DNA from: Pseudomonadota bacterium
GTDB lineage: Bacteria > Myxococcota_A > UBA796 > UBA9615
Reading direction: 5' to 3'
NCBI GenBank assembly: GCA_024229515.1
Contig: JAAESI010000010.1
Span: 126,001 to 190,000 of the forward strand
DNA: 64,000 bases
Below the pieces are notes generated by a model. It was not told the origin of the DNA, searched no databases, and saw nothing but the letters and a program-made list of their open reading frames with translations. The position numbers were made by a program, and so were the translations under genes. Positions 52,202-61,569 of the stretch are shown here, piece by piece (position 1 is the first letter of the stretch; each line of letters opens with the position of its first letter).

Positions 52202-53707
52202 ATGATGAAGCTCTGGACCCTGCTGTTGATGCTGCTGATGGCGGCCCCTGGACTCGCCCTGGCGGGATCCCATGCCGACGACGATGACGCACCCGCGGAG
52301 GACGCACCCGCCGACGAGGCCCCCGCCGAGGAGGCCCCCGCCGAAGAGGCCCCCGCCGACAACGGCGAGGAGACCTGCGCGAAGTGCGCCGGCGACGAGA
52401 ACGCCGAGGGCACCTGCGACAAGTGCAAGGGCAACGCGGCTGCCGAGGGCGACTACGCCCCCGGTCCGGGCCACGGCGACGGCTGCCAGTGCCCCGAGTG
52501 CAGCGGGCACGAGTGCGACGGTGAGTCCTGCGAGCGCTGCGCCAAGGCCAGCGACGACGGCGCCACCTGCAAGCACTGCTCCAAGGGCAAGCACGGCGGC
52601 ATGCACGGCAAGGCCAACCACCCACATGTCGTGTGGGGTCCCCCGCTGACCTTCAAGCTGCCCAACGACTTCGAACTCCGCGTCATCGGCCGCCTCCAGG
52701 TGCGCGCCACGCTCTTCGACATGGACGACGCCGAGGGCAACGACCCCGCGCTGTACGGCGACCCCAACCTGCGCGAGGGCTTCAGCCTGCGCCGCGTCCG
52801 CCTCGGCCTCGGCGGCAGCTGGAAGAACAAGCTCCACTTCCGCGTCAGCGGCGGCTGGGACAACCGCTACGACGCCACCGGCCACCGCCCCGCCGCCGGC
52901 CTGAACCTGCAGGACGCCTGGTTCGCCGTGACCCCGATGAAGGAGCTGGGCATGCGCATCGGCCTGAGCCGGGTGCCTCACGGCCGCCAGACCGGCACCA
53001 GCAGCTCCCGCCTCCTGATGCCCGAGCGGGCGCTCCCCAGCGAGTACATGGGCGGCGACCGCGAGCCCGGCATGACGGTCTTCGGCGCCCTCGGCCCGGC
53101 CGACCACGGCGTGATTCCCCCCAAGGCGTTCCAGTACGCCGTCAGCATCTCCAACGGCACCAGCGACTGGACCGGCGACGCGGATCCCAAGCCCCGCATC
53201 GGTGGCCGCCTGAGCCTCGACCTGTTCGAGCCGTGGGACACCGCGGAGTCCGACTGGGACCTGCCCGGCTTCGCCCTGAGCATCGGCGGCGGCGCCAACT
53301 ACAACTGGGGCCTGGAGGCCAACACCCTGTCCGCGGGCGCCGACATCGGCGTGCGCGTCTGGCGCTTTAGCCTGCAGGGTGAGGTGATGTACTCCCAGTC
53401 GAGCCCGACCTTCGACGTCGAGGGCATCCCCGAGTTGCTGGCGGAGACGCCGCGCCTGGGCTGGTACGGCCAGCTCGGCTTCATCATCGTGCCCGAGTGG
53501 GTCGAGCTCGCCGTCCGCATCGAGTCCTACGACGACCACACCGGCCAGGACAACGGCGGCGACCGCCTCGACTTCTGGGGCGGCGCGAACTTCCTCATGC
53601 TCGACGGCCGCATCAAGACGTCGCTGTTCTACGTGCACCGGAGCGAGATCGAGGGCCACCGCACGGCCAACGACAGCCTGATGCTCCAGTGGCAGGCGAT
53701 GCTCTAG
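52202..53707 (+). CDS. phosphate-selective-porin-like barrel with Cys-rich N-terminal region
   Basis: 501 aa. Signal peptide 1-20 (LLLMLLMAAPGLALAG). Residues ~22-55 are an acidic Ala/Pro/Glu repeat (APAEEAP). Residues ~58-135 contain twelve cysteines, several as CxxC pairs (CAKC, CDKC, CPEC, CERC, CKHC), followed by a His-rich GKHGGMHGKANH: a likely metal-binding segment. The barrel (~150-501) follows porin O/P style: LRVIGRLQVRATLFD, FSLRRVRLGLGGSWKNKLHFRV, AWFAVTPMKELGMRIGLSRVPHGRQ, and ends LMLQWQAML. GGAG sits just before the ATG, 7 nt after the symporter. Role in metal or anion uptake is inferred; the Cys segment is unusual for a porin. Confidence 0.75.
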   Translation: MMKLWTLLLMLLMAAPGLALAGSHADDDDAPAEDAPADEAPAEEAPAEEAPADNGEETCAKCAGDENAEGTCDKCKGNAAAEGDYAPGPGHGDGCQCPECSGHECDGESCERCAKASDDGATCKHCSKGKHGGMHGKANHPHVVWGPPLTFKLPNDFELRVIGRLQVRATLFDMDDAEGNDPALYGDPNLREGFSLRRVRLGLGGSWKNKLHFRVSGGWDNRYDATGHRPAAGLNLQDAWFAVTPMKELGMRIGLSRVPHGRQTGTSSSRLLMPERALPSEYMGGDREPGMTVFGALGPADHGVIPPKAFQYAVSISNGTSDWTGDADPKPRIGGRLSLDLFEPWDTAESDWDLPGFALSIGGGANYNWGLEANTLSAGADIGVRVWRFSLQGEVMYSQSSPTFDVEGIPELLAETPRLGWYGQLGFIIVPEWVELAVRIESYDDHTGQDNGGDRLDFWGGANFLMLDGRIKTSLFYVHRSEIEGHRTANDSLMLQWQAML

Positions 53708-53720
53708 CCAAGCGGGCTGA

Positions 53721-54563
53721 CTAGCGGCGCCGAGCGCCGTCCCTGCGCAGCCGAGGCTTCGCCTCGATCCGACGGCTCGTGAACCGGATCCGGCAGGCTC
53801 CGATGCGGATGATGTCGCTCTGCGCCAGCCGCTTGCTGATGATGCGTCGCTCCCCCACCCAGGTCCCGTTCATCGACCCCTTGTCGCGCAGGAAGATGTG
53901 GCCGTCGTCGAAGACCTCGAGCACCGCGTGGGCGCGGCTGGCGTCGGGGTCGGGGATCTCCAGATCGGCGTCCGCGCGCCCCATCGTGATGCTGTCCCGG
54001 TGGTACTCGTAGACGGTGCCGCTGGCACCTCCGCTCAGCACCTCGAGGCGGACCACGACCCCCGGACCGGGCTGCAGCGGCGGCCTGGGGATGGCCGACT
54101 CGGGGTGGGTCTGGGACTCCTCCGCGGCCGTGCGCTCGGCGATCAACTGCTGGGCGCCGAGGTTGATGACGGTGTTGCCCTTGGGGCCGTAGGGGGCGGT
54201 CTCGTCGTCGTCCAGGTCGAGATCGAGGCTGGGGATGTCGTCGGTCTCGGCCTCTTCCTCGGAGCCCGGTCCGTCGAGGAACTCGAGGGTGGTGCGTCCC
54301 AGGCGAAGCTCGCTGCCGGGGGTCAACTCCGCGTCGATCACCGGCTTGCCGTCAACGTAGATGCCGTTGGTCGAGCCCAGATCGACGACGCGCCAGGCGC
54401 CTCGTTCGTACGAAACCATGGCGTGAATCGACGAGATCTCGCCGTCACCCTTGATGATCAAGCTACCGGCCACCCGCCCGATGACCGTTCGGTTCCCAGT
54501 CAGAGCGAAGGACGAACCCTCCAACTCCCCCGACTGAAATACCAGATGCGCCGCATCCATCAC
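53721..54563 (-). CDS. protein with two FHA domains
   Basis: 280 aa. First FHA at ~5-95: VIGRVAGSLIIKGDGEISSIHAMV and VDLGSTNGIYVDGKPV. Second FHA at ~170-260: ITMGRADADLEIPDPDASRAHAVLE and LRDKGSMNGTWVGERRI. Both keep the Arg, Ser, His and Asn-Gly residues that hold phosphothreonine. An acidic linker of ~70 residues (DDIPSLDLDLDDDET) separates them. The tail is basic (RRIEAKPRLRRDGARRR). No catalytic domain, so it is probably an adaptor for phosphorylated partners of a Ser/Thr kinase elsewhere. Convergent with the porin gene, 13 nt apart. Confidence 0.9.
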   Translation of the reverse strand: MMDAAHLVFQSGELEGSSFALTGNRTVIGRVAGSLIIKGDGEISSIHAMVSYERGAWRVVDLGSTNGIYVDGKPVIDAELTPGSELRLGRTTLEFLDGPGSEEEAETDDIPSLDLDLDDDETAPYGPKGNTVINLGAQQLIAERTAAEESQTHPESAIPRPPLQPGPGVVVRLEVLSGGASGTVYEYHRDSITMGRADADLEIPDPDASRAHAVLEVFDDGHIFLRDKGSMNGTWVGERRIISKRLAQSDIIRIGACRIRFTSRRIEAKPRLRRDGARRR

Positions 54564-54657
54564 ATGACCCCCGCCACAGATTTAGCACGCACCCTGGGCA
54601 CCGCCCAAGGCGAACGGGTCGGAACCACCCCAACGGGGAGATCACGCACGGACGGCC

Positions 54658-56564
54658 CTAGTCCACCACCCCATCGCAGTCGTTGTCCGTCCCGTTCCCG
54701 GGGACTTCCTCAAGCGCCGGGCTCACGGCCGGGACGAGCCCATCGCAGTCGTTGTCGGCGCCGTCGCAGATCTCGGGGGCGCCCTCGAAGCTGTTGGGGT
54801 CGATGTCGTTGCAGTCGCCGTCCCCACACTCGTTGAAGCCGTCCAGGTCGACGTCGTCCTCGTCCCACGGGAGCACGCCGTCGCAGTCGTTGTCGAAGCC
54901 GTCGCACAGCTCGGGGGCGCCGGGGTAGATGAAGTCGCGGGTGTCGTCGAAGTCGCCGTCGAAGCACTCGTCGTCTCCGTCGCCGTCGTCGTCGGTCTCG
55001 ATGGCGGGGACGATCCCGTCGCAGTCGTTGTCGAGGTCGTCGCACTGCTCCGGGGCGCCGACGTAGATCTCGATGGAGGTGTCGTCGCAGTCGAGGTCGG
55101 CGCACTCGTTGTCGCCGTCGCCGTCGTCGTCGCTCTCGTCCGCCGGGAGCACGCTGTCGCAGTCGTTGTCGAGGCCGTCGCAGATCTCCGGGGCGCCGGT
55201 GTAGACCGACGTCAGCGTGTCGTCGCAGTCGCCGTCGGCGCACTCGTCGTCGCCGTCACCGTCGTTGTCGATCTCGACCAGCGGGATGGTGCCGTCGCAG
55301 TCGGTGTCGAGGCCGTCGCAGGCCGCGGGGGCGCCGTCGTAGACCTGGGCGAGATCGTCGTCGAAGTCGCCCGCGCAGGGGGGCTGGCCGTCGCCGTCGT
55401 CGTCAGCCTCGTCGGTGGGCACGACCGTGTCGCAGTTGTTGTCGAAGCCGTCGCACAGCTCGGGGGCGGCGGGGTTGAAGGTGTCCTGGGCGTCGTCGCA
55501 GTCCCCCTCGCACTCGGCGAAGCCGTCCAGGTCGTCGTCGATCTCGGTGACCGGGACGACGTTGTCGCAGTCGTTGTCGACCCCGTCGCACAGCTCGGGG
55601 GCGCCGTTGTAGGTGTCGGGGTCGGTGTCGTTGCAGTCGTTGTCGTCGCACTCGTCGTCGCAGTCGCCGTCGTCGTCGGTCTCGTCCCCGGGCACGCTCC
55701 CATCGCAGTCGTTGTCGAGCCCGTCGCACAGCTCGGGGGCGCCGGGGTAGACTTCGGGGTTGGTGTCGTCGCAGTCGTCGCCGCCGCAAGAGAGGTCGTC
55801 GTAGCCGTCCAGGTCGCCGTCCCCGCAGACCTCGACGGGCGGCTCGAAGCGGACCGCGTAGCCCGCCTCCACCCGCCCGGGGTGTTGCAGGCCACGTCGA
55901 GGGAGTAGCCCGAGTTCAGGCTGCTGTCGGCGATGCCGACGGTCGCGCTGGCGCCGTCGTCGCAGCCAGCGTCCCCGAACGTGGTGTCCTGGTAGTGGAA
56001 CTCGATGTTCCCGGTGGCCTCGAACAGCTTGACCGTGAACGTGGCGCCGTTGGTGCCGCAGGTGGTCAGCGGGTTCTCGATCCACGACAGGATGAACTGT
56101 TGGGAACCGGGCGCCCCGTACGTCCCCCAGCCGACCACCGACGTGATGAAGATGTTCAGCCCGTTGCAGAGGATGTAGTCGTCGTTGGCGTAGTAGTCGT
56201 CCCACAGCACCGCGATGCGGGGGTTCAGCGCCTGCGAGATCGAGCAGGCGTTGGCGTTGTCGCCCGCCGACGTGGTGTTGAGGCTGCTGTTGGACAGGTA
56301 CATCAGCCCGTTGGCGCCGACGACGGCCTAGTCGTAGGTGACGCCGTAGAAGTCGAAGTCGAAGCCGAGCGCGACCGTGTACCACTCGTCCTCGCAGAGC
56401 CCGCCGAGGCTCCAGGGGGGCTGGGCAGCCGAGTCGTAGCTCGGGCCTCCGGGCTCGTCCGAGTCAGCCCACGTGTAGCCGAAGCCGTCCGGTCCGCCGG
56501 TGCCAGCGAGTGCGGGGGCGGGCAGCACGAGCAGCAGCAGAGCGAATCGCAGGCCGGTGAGCAT
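54658..56564 (-). pseudogene. MopE-type CDGxDNDCDG repeat protein, interrupted
   Basis: Signal peptide at ATG 56564 (FALLLLVLPAPALAG), then a beta-rich globular domain (~25-230; GFDFDFYGVTYD, IAVLWDDYYANDDYILCNG), then eight repeats of ~45 residues, each with APELCDGxDNDCDG and a D-rich metal loop, as in the MopE/SACCHARIS-type putative metal-binding motif. The frame has an in-frame TAG at 56328-56330 and a frameshift near 55872-55874, where one more G would restore the frame (NTPGGVEAGYAVRFEPP). The repeats themselves are intact to the end (DNDCDGVVD). An intact copy would be a secreted metal- or calcium-binding protein. Ends in TAG. Confidence 0.75.
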
Positions 56565-56801
56565 GCCGCATCATGGCCGGTCTCGCGCGGACCCGCACGG
56601 GTGTGAATGCGGGAGCAGGATCAACGCTCCACAGCGGCATGTTCAAACGATTCCTCGCCGCCCGCCGCCGCGCCCGACTCGAGGTCCACCGTGTCCTCGT
56701 GTTCGAATCGCTGGTCTGATCTCCCGTCCCCCTCTAGCCTGATCCCGAACCGACCTACGACCGGACGAGCGCCCCACCTCTCCGCCGGTCTTGGAGTGTC
56801 C

Positions 56802-57203
56802 GTGATCCCCCGCATTCTTCTGTTCCTCGCCCTGGCGTTGCTCGCCGCAGGGCCGACGTACGCCGACGATAAGCGCCTCCCGGGGAAGTTCCTGAGCGTG
56901 GTCGAGCGCGATGACGAGGGCCGCGCGACCCTGCTGAGCATCGACGTGGTGCAGGTCGAGCTGCGCGAGCTGCTGCAGGCCATCGCCAACGAAGGCCGCA
57001 TGAACCTCGTGCTCGCCGACGGCGTCGAGGGGCACGTCACGATCCAACTCCGCGGCGTGGATCTGAGCACCGCGCTCAGGTTCGTCGCCGGGGCCGCCGG
57101 CTACGGAACCCAGACGATGGGGAACCTGACGACGGTGAACGCGCTGAAGTGCCCGCTGCTGCAGGAGCACGAGTACCACTGCGCCTGCAACGGCTGGCGC
57201 TAG
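56802..57203 (+). CDS. secreted stand-alone secretin/TonB short N-terminal (STN)-like domain protein
   Basis: 133 aa from GTG 56802, with GGAG 5 nt upstream. Signal peptide 1-20 (LLFLALALLAAGPTYADD). Residues ~45-110 match the STN/secretin N0 fold: VVQVELRELLQAIANEGRMNLVLADGVEGHVTIQLRGV then LSTALRFVAGAAGYGTQTMG. In PilQ or FecA this domain sits before a secretin or barrel; here it stands alone and ends in a cysteine-rich tail (CPLLQEHEYHCACNGW). It could be a truncated gene or a periplasmic partner of a secretin. 4 nt from the convergent gene stop. Confidence 0.7.
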   Translation: MIPRILLFLALALLAAGPTYADDKRLPGKFLSVVERDDEGRATLLSIDVVQVELRELLQAIANEGRMNLVLADGVEGHVTIQLRGVDLSTALRFVAGAAGYGTQTMGNLTTVNALKCPLLQEHEYHCACNGWR

Positions 57204-57207
57204 CGGC

Positions 57208-60200
57208 CTACTCCTCGGGGGTGGCGCGCATCCAGTTGGGCACCTCGCCCAGCGGGTGGAACCCGTCCAGGCCGTCGACGTCGACCCAGATCGGGTTCGT
57301 GATCGCGTACGGGTGCACCGCGTAGGTCTTCGGAATGGCCGGCCCTTCGCCGGCGACCGCGGAACTCAGCGAGCCCAGGTCGATCTCCGACAGCGCGCCG
57401 ACGACGATGTCGTTCAGCTGCAGCTTCGGCAGGTCCACCGGCGTGAACACCGGCGACAGGTCGTCCGGCCCCAGGGCGACGACGACGTACCAGGCGTCCT
57501 GCGCGCCGCCATCCTCGTCGCGGGGGGTGACGTCGAAGGTGTGATCGAACTTGACGACCGCGTCGGCGTCGATGACGTCGGCGCCGACGAACTCCTGGAT
57601 CATCCGGCCGTTCTCGTACAGCTCGACCCGGTCCACGAGCATCCACCGCGGCGCCTGCACCTCGATGTCGAGGGTGACGGTGCCGCCGGAGGCGGTCACG
57701 TCGCTGCCGATCGACTGGCCGTCCGCGGTGAAACGGATCAGTGGCCCGTAGGAGGCGACCGCCTGGCCCGCGCTCAAGGCCACCGCCATGTCCGCCTCCC
57801 GCACCAGCTCCGGCTCGTCGACCTCGCTGATGACGTAGGTGCGCGGGCAGCCTGACTCGGTCGAGGTCGTCCCGTGCGTGTCGCTGTTGCCCATGACCGT
57901 GTGGCGGTAGCCCAGGTTCAGCAGCGTGAACCAGTCATCGACCGTGCCGTTCAGGTCGTTGGACAGCATGAACCCGCCGTCCAGATCGTCCAGCGCCGCC
58001 TGCTCCTCGGCCGTGCGGCTGAGGACGTCGTACAGCGCGACGCCCTCTTCGCAGCCGGCCGCGGGGGTGCCGTCGAGGAACGAGCGGTGGCAGTCCGTCT
58101 CGTCCTGGGTGGGCGTGCGGAGGATGGCCAGCTCCTTGCCGTTGAGCAGCTCCAGCCCCTCGAAGTCGAGGGTGAAGTAGTCCGCGTCCAGCAGCGGGTT
58201 GGCGAGGTTCAGCAGCGAGCTCGTCGTCGACGGGTTCAGCATGCTCCCGTGGTACGGGTCCAGGCCGTACTGGTCGAAGTACCCGAGGATGCCGTCGCGG
58301 GGGTGGCCGATGTAGAGGTAGGGGTCGCCCTCGATCGCTGACATGTCCCGCAGCCCGGCGATGATCTCGGTCGGCGGCAGGCCGGTCCAGTCCAGCGCGC
58401 CGCCAGACTCCTGCTCGTAGTCGATCTCGAACGGGAAGCCCAGGTAGTGGCCGATCTCCATGGTCGTGGTCTCCAGCCCGACCGTGCCCTGGACCCACTC
58501 GTCCAGCCCCATCCGTTCAATGACGGGGCGGTAGTCGGTGATGAAGTCGTGGTCCGTGGAGGCCATGAACTCGATGCCTTCACTCACCATCGTCGCGACC
58601 CGGGTCTCCAGGGGGATGCCGGAGTCGTGGCTGGCGACGGCGTGGATGTGCAGGTCGGCGGCGATGAACCCGGTCGTGTCCACCTCGCGGCCGAGCACCG
58701 GGTCGATGCGGGTGACCTGCCCGGGGTTCAACACGAGGCCGTCCGGAGCGCCCTCGTTGGCGCTGTTCCAGATCGAGTACTCGACGCCGCGGGTGACGAT
58801 GACGTCGTAGCGGCCCACCGGCACCTCCAGGCTCACGCTGCCGGAGCTGGCGAAGATGACCTTGCTGATGCCGCCGGAGATGTACGGGTCGCCCAGGTCG
58901 GGGAGGCTGACGGAGCCGGCGTCCCCCAGCGGACGGAGCGAGATCTTGGCGGGGAGGTCGCGAGCGTGGACGTCGGTGACGTTGACCTCGAGGATGCCGG
59001 GGCGCGGCGCGATGAGGCCGGTCTCCAGAGTGACGCCGTCCTCGACGGTCACCTCTCGGGGCACCGACAGGCCGCGGGTGTCGTCCTTGACCACCAGCAG
59101 GTAGTCCCCGGCGGGGAGGCGGCCGCCGAAGCTCCCGTCGGGGGTGGAGTCGCGCCCCACGTCGGTGCCGAACTGGGTGAACAGGTCGCTCAGCGGAGGC
59201 AGTCCCAGCTCGTCACGAGCCGCGCCGGTGTCCTGGTAGACAAGCACGTCGACGCCGGGGAGGGACCGCATCGAGCCCTCCTCCACGACCCGGCCGGAAA
59301 TCGCGCCCTGCTGCGGGCCAATGGCGCGGTCGGTGTAGGCGGCGTACAGCGCGTCCACGGCGGTGCCGACGTCGCCCTCGCCCACCCCGAGGAAGCGCTC
59401 GTAGGTGAAGATCGTGCCGTCCTCGGGCTGGATCGGGTTCCCGTCCAGATCCGTGAGGTCGGGGCAGTAGGCGGCGCCGTACACCGCGGTCAGGCCGGAG
59501 GTGAAGATCGGCGCTGCGAGCTGCCCGCCGGTGCCCAGCGCGTAGCTGACGCCGTGCCCCTCGGCTCCGATGAAGTCGAGCGAGAAGGGGTGCACGAAGG
59601 GGTTCGTGCCGCCCAGCAGCGTGTTCACGACCGCCTGGCTCTCCTGGAAGCCGATGCCGGGGAGGAAGATGTCGACGTCGCCGCCGGCGAAGAAGAAGTC
59701 GCCGAACTGGGTGCCGCCGGCGTTCAGCGCGTCGACGGTCTGGACCGCGCCGCAGCGGGTCTCGCACCAGCCGGGGCCGCCGCCGGCGGAGTCGTCGTCG
59801 TCGCCCGCTTCCTCACCGGTGCACGGCGGCGGGCTCGGCACGAGGGAGGCGTCGCAGGGAAGGCCCGCGTCGCCGGGCTGCCAGCCGCAGACGTCCTCGG
59901 GCGGGAGCCCCTCCTCGAGCACGACGAAGTGGGTGCGGATCGTGAGGTAGGGGTCGCCGGGGCGGAGGATCCAGTCGGTCACCATCCAGCCGTCGAGCAG
60001 GCCGAGGATGCCGCCGAGCAGCCCGATGTAGCTGATGTAGTCGCCCAGCGGACCCTGGGTGCGGATGATCGCGGGGCCGCCGTCGCTGCCGTCGCTGAGG
60101 ATCTCGACCTGGTCGGTCGCGGTCATGTTCAGGTTCACCGCGCTGAACATCTCGGCGAACTGGTCGTTGCCGCGGCCGGCGCCGGTGTCGCTGTCGGAGC

Positions 60201-60486
60201 GGCGCAGGTCGATGTCGATCATCGAACCGCCGTACAGCCCGGGACCGGGCGAGCTGCAGACCTGGTCGATCCCCTCGCCCACGCAGCGGTCCGCCAGGAT
60301 CGCGGCGCGGATGTGGCCGTTCTGCAGGATGAAGTCGCCCGTGTGGGCGCCCGCGGACGGTCCTCCGACCCGCTGATCGAGCGTCTCGATGACGTACGCG
60401 GAGGCAGGCACCTCCTCGGCGGACGGGCACGCCGTCAGCAGCAGGGCGGTCAGGGTCAGGAACAGGGCGCGTAGCGTCGGCGTCAC
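57208..60486 (-). CDS. PHP/CehA-McbA family metallohydrolase-like lipoprotein
   Basis: 1092 aa. Lipoprotein signal with lipobox LLLTAC. Residues ~35-400 form a large beta-rich domain with a DDDDSAGGG loop and several Cys. Residues ~400-590 contain carboxypeptidase-regulatory-like beta sandwiches (GRVVEEGSMRSLPGVDVLVY, PDGSFGGRLPAGDYLLVV). Residues ~605-940 are the PHP-like hydrolase: DLHIHAVASHDSG (His613, His615), FMASTDHDFI, YIGHPRDG and VMGNSDTHG, which supply the metal ligands. A beta domain closes the protein. CehA/McbA relatives are carbaryl hydrolases and phosphoesterases; the substrate here is unknown. Convergent with the STN gene. Confidence 0.8.
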   Translation of the reverse strand: MTPTLRALFLTLTALLLTACPSAEEVPASAYVIETLDQRVGGPSAGAHTGDFILQNGHIRAAILADRCVGEGIDQVCSSPGPGLYGGSMIDIDLRRSDSDTGAGRGNDQFAEMFSAVNLNMTATDQVEILSDGSDGGPAIIRTQGPLGDYISYIGLLGGILGLLDGWMVTDWILRPGDPYLTIRTHFVVLEEGLPPEDVCGWQPGDAGLPCDASLVPSPPPCTGEEAGDDDDSAGGGPGWCETRCGAVQTVDALNAGGTQFGDFFFAGGDVDIFLPGIGFQESQAVVNTLLGGTNPFVHPFSLDFIGAEGHGVSYALGTGGQLAAPIFTSGLTAVYGAAYCPDLTDLDGNPIQPEDGTIFTYERFLGVGEGDVGTAVDALYAAYTDRAIGPQQGAISGRVVEEGSMRSLPGVDVLVYQDTGAARDELGLPPLSDLFTQFGTDVGRDSTPDGSFGGRLPAGDYLLVVKDDTRGLSVPREVTVEDGVTLETGLIAPRPGILEVNVTDVHARDLPAKISLRPLGDAGSVSLPDLGDPYISGGISKVIFASSGSVSLEVPVGRYDVIVTRGVEYSIWNSANEGAPDGLVLNPGQVTRIDPVLGREVDTTGFIAADLHIHAVASHDSGIPLETRVATMVSEGIEFMASTDHDFITDYRPVIERMGLDEWVQGTVGLETTTMEIGHYLGFPFEIDYEQESGGALDWTGLPPTEIIAGLRDMSAIEGDPYLYIGHPRDGILGYFDQYGLDPYHGSMLNPSTTSSLLNLANPLLDADYFTLDFEGLELLNGKELAILRTPTQDETDCHRSFLDGTPAAGCEEGVALYDVLSRTAEEQAALDDLDGGFMLSNDLNGTVDDWFTLLNLGYRHTVMGNSDTHGTTSTESGCPRTYVISEVDEPELVREADMAVALSAGQAVASYGPLIRFTADGQSIGSDVTASGGTVTLDIEVQAPRWMLVDRVELYENGRMIQEFVGADVIDADAVVKFDHTFDVTPRDEDGGAQDAWYVVVALGPDDLSPVFTPVDLPKLQLNDIVVGALSEIDLGSLSSAVAGEGPAIPKTYAVHPYAITNPIWVDVDGLDGFHPLGEVPNWMRATPEE

Positions 60487-60542
60487 AGCGGTCTCCGGAG
60501 GCGGCGCGAGTATACGCGCGCGCTGGGCTACGATCCGACCGG

Positions 60543-61526
60543 TTGGACAAGCGCCCGTACATCGCCGCCGCCATCTACGTCGTGGTCTTCGTCGTGCTGC
60601 TCGCGACGCTGCCGATCACGCTGCCGATCATGGTGGTGGTGGACCTGATCCGGGGCTCGCGCCGGTTCGCTGGCGTGCGGCTGCTGATCTACGCGATCGC
60701 GGTGCTCAACTACGAGATGGCGGGGCTGTTCATGGCGGGCGTGGCGTGGCTGCGGTTCCGCGGCGGCGAGCGCACCACGGACGAGTACGCCGACGACAAC
60801 TTCCGGATCCAGACGTGGTTCGGGGGGAAGCTGTTCTGGTGGGCCAAGCGGGCCTTCAGCTGGACCGTCGAGGTGCAGAACGCCGACGTGCTGCGCCAGG
60901 GGCCGTACGTGCTCATGCCGCGCCACGTGAGCATGGGCGACACGATCATGTGGCCCGCCCTCGTCAGCCAGAGGTACGGCACGAACGTCCACTACGTGGT
61001 CAAGGACGAGCTGATGTACGACCCCACCCTGGGGATCGTCGGGCAGCGCGGGCGGCACGTGTTCGTGAAGCGGCACGGGGCCGACACGGAGCGGCAGATC
61101 GCGCGGGTGGCCGAGCTCGCCGAGGGGCTCGGCCCGATGGACGCGGTCCTGATCTACCCCGAGGGCACGCGCCACACCGCGGCCAAGCGGGCGCGCATCA
61201 TCGAGAAGCTCGAGGCCAGCGGGGAGGGCGCCCGCGCCGCCGAAGCGCGGGCGATGCAGCACGTGCTCCCGCCGAGGCTCGGAGGTCCCCTCGCGCTGCT
61301 GACGCGGGCCAAGGACGTCGACGTGATCCTGGCTCCCCACGTGGGCTACGAGGGCGCCGCGAAGCTGAGCGACGCCTGGTACGGCTCGGTGATCGGTCGG
61401 CGCATCGCGGTCGGCTTCAAGCGCATCCCCGCCTCCGAGATCCCGCGCGACCCCGAAGGGGCGGCGCAGTGGCTGCGGGAGCAGTGGACCTGGATGGACG
61501 CCTGGGTGGACGGCCAGCTCCGCTGA
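60543..61526 (+). CDS. PlsC-like lysophospholipid acyltransferase
   Basis: 327 aa. Two or three N-terminal membrane helices (IAAAIYVVVFVVLLATLPITL; LLIYAIAVLNYEMAGLFMAG), then the acyltransferase domain: HX4D as RHVSMGDT (His128, Asp133) and the glycerophosphate-binding YPEGTRHT (Glu207-Arg210). It would transfer an acyl chain to lysophosphatidic acid or a related lysolipid in the inner membrane. The helical insert after EGTR (~215-245) is typical of the longer, eukaryote-like LPLATs. TTG start at 60543; no ATG is nearby upstream, and the region before it is the promoter side of the divergent PHP lipoprotein gene. Confidence 0.87.
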   Translation: MDKRPYIAAAIYVVVFVVLLATLPITLPIMVVVDLIRGSRRFAGVRLLIYAIAVLNYEMAGLFMAGVAWLRFRGGERTTDEYADDNFRIQTWFGGKLFWWAKRAFSWTVEVQNADVLRQGPYVLMPRHVSMGDTIMWPALVSQRYGTNVHYVVKDELMYDPTLGIVGQRGRHVFVKRHGADTERQIARVAELAEGLGPMDAVLIYPEGTRHTAAKRARIIEKLEASGEGARAAEARAMQHVLPPRLGGPLALLTRAKDVDVILAPHVGYEGAAKLSDAWYGSVIGRRIAVGFKRIPASEIPRDPEGAAQWLREQWTWMDAWVDGQLR

Positions 61527-61569
61527 GTTCGCCCGGCCGGGACGCCGCGCCGTGAGCGACAATCACCGC

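Noticed and set aside
54690-55800. Regularly spaced repeats that look like a CRISPR array
   Set aside because: The period (~135 bp) is a multiple of three and encodes the CDGxDNDCDG protein repeats; there are no cas genes.
56639-56719. 26-aa ORF upstream of the STN protein
   Set aside because: Arg-rich and short, with no ribosome site and no coupling to a neighbour; most likely chance.
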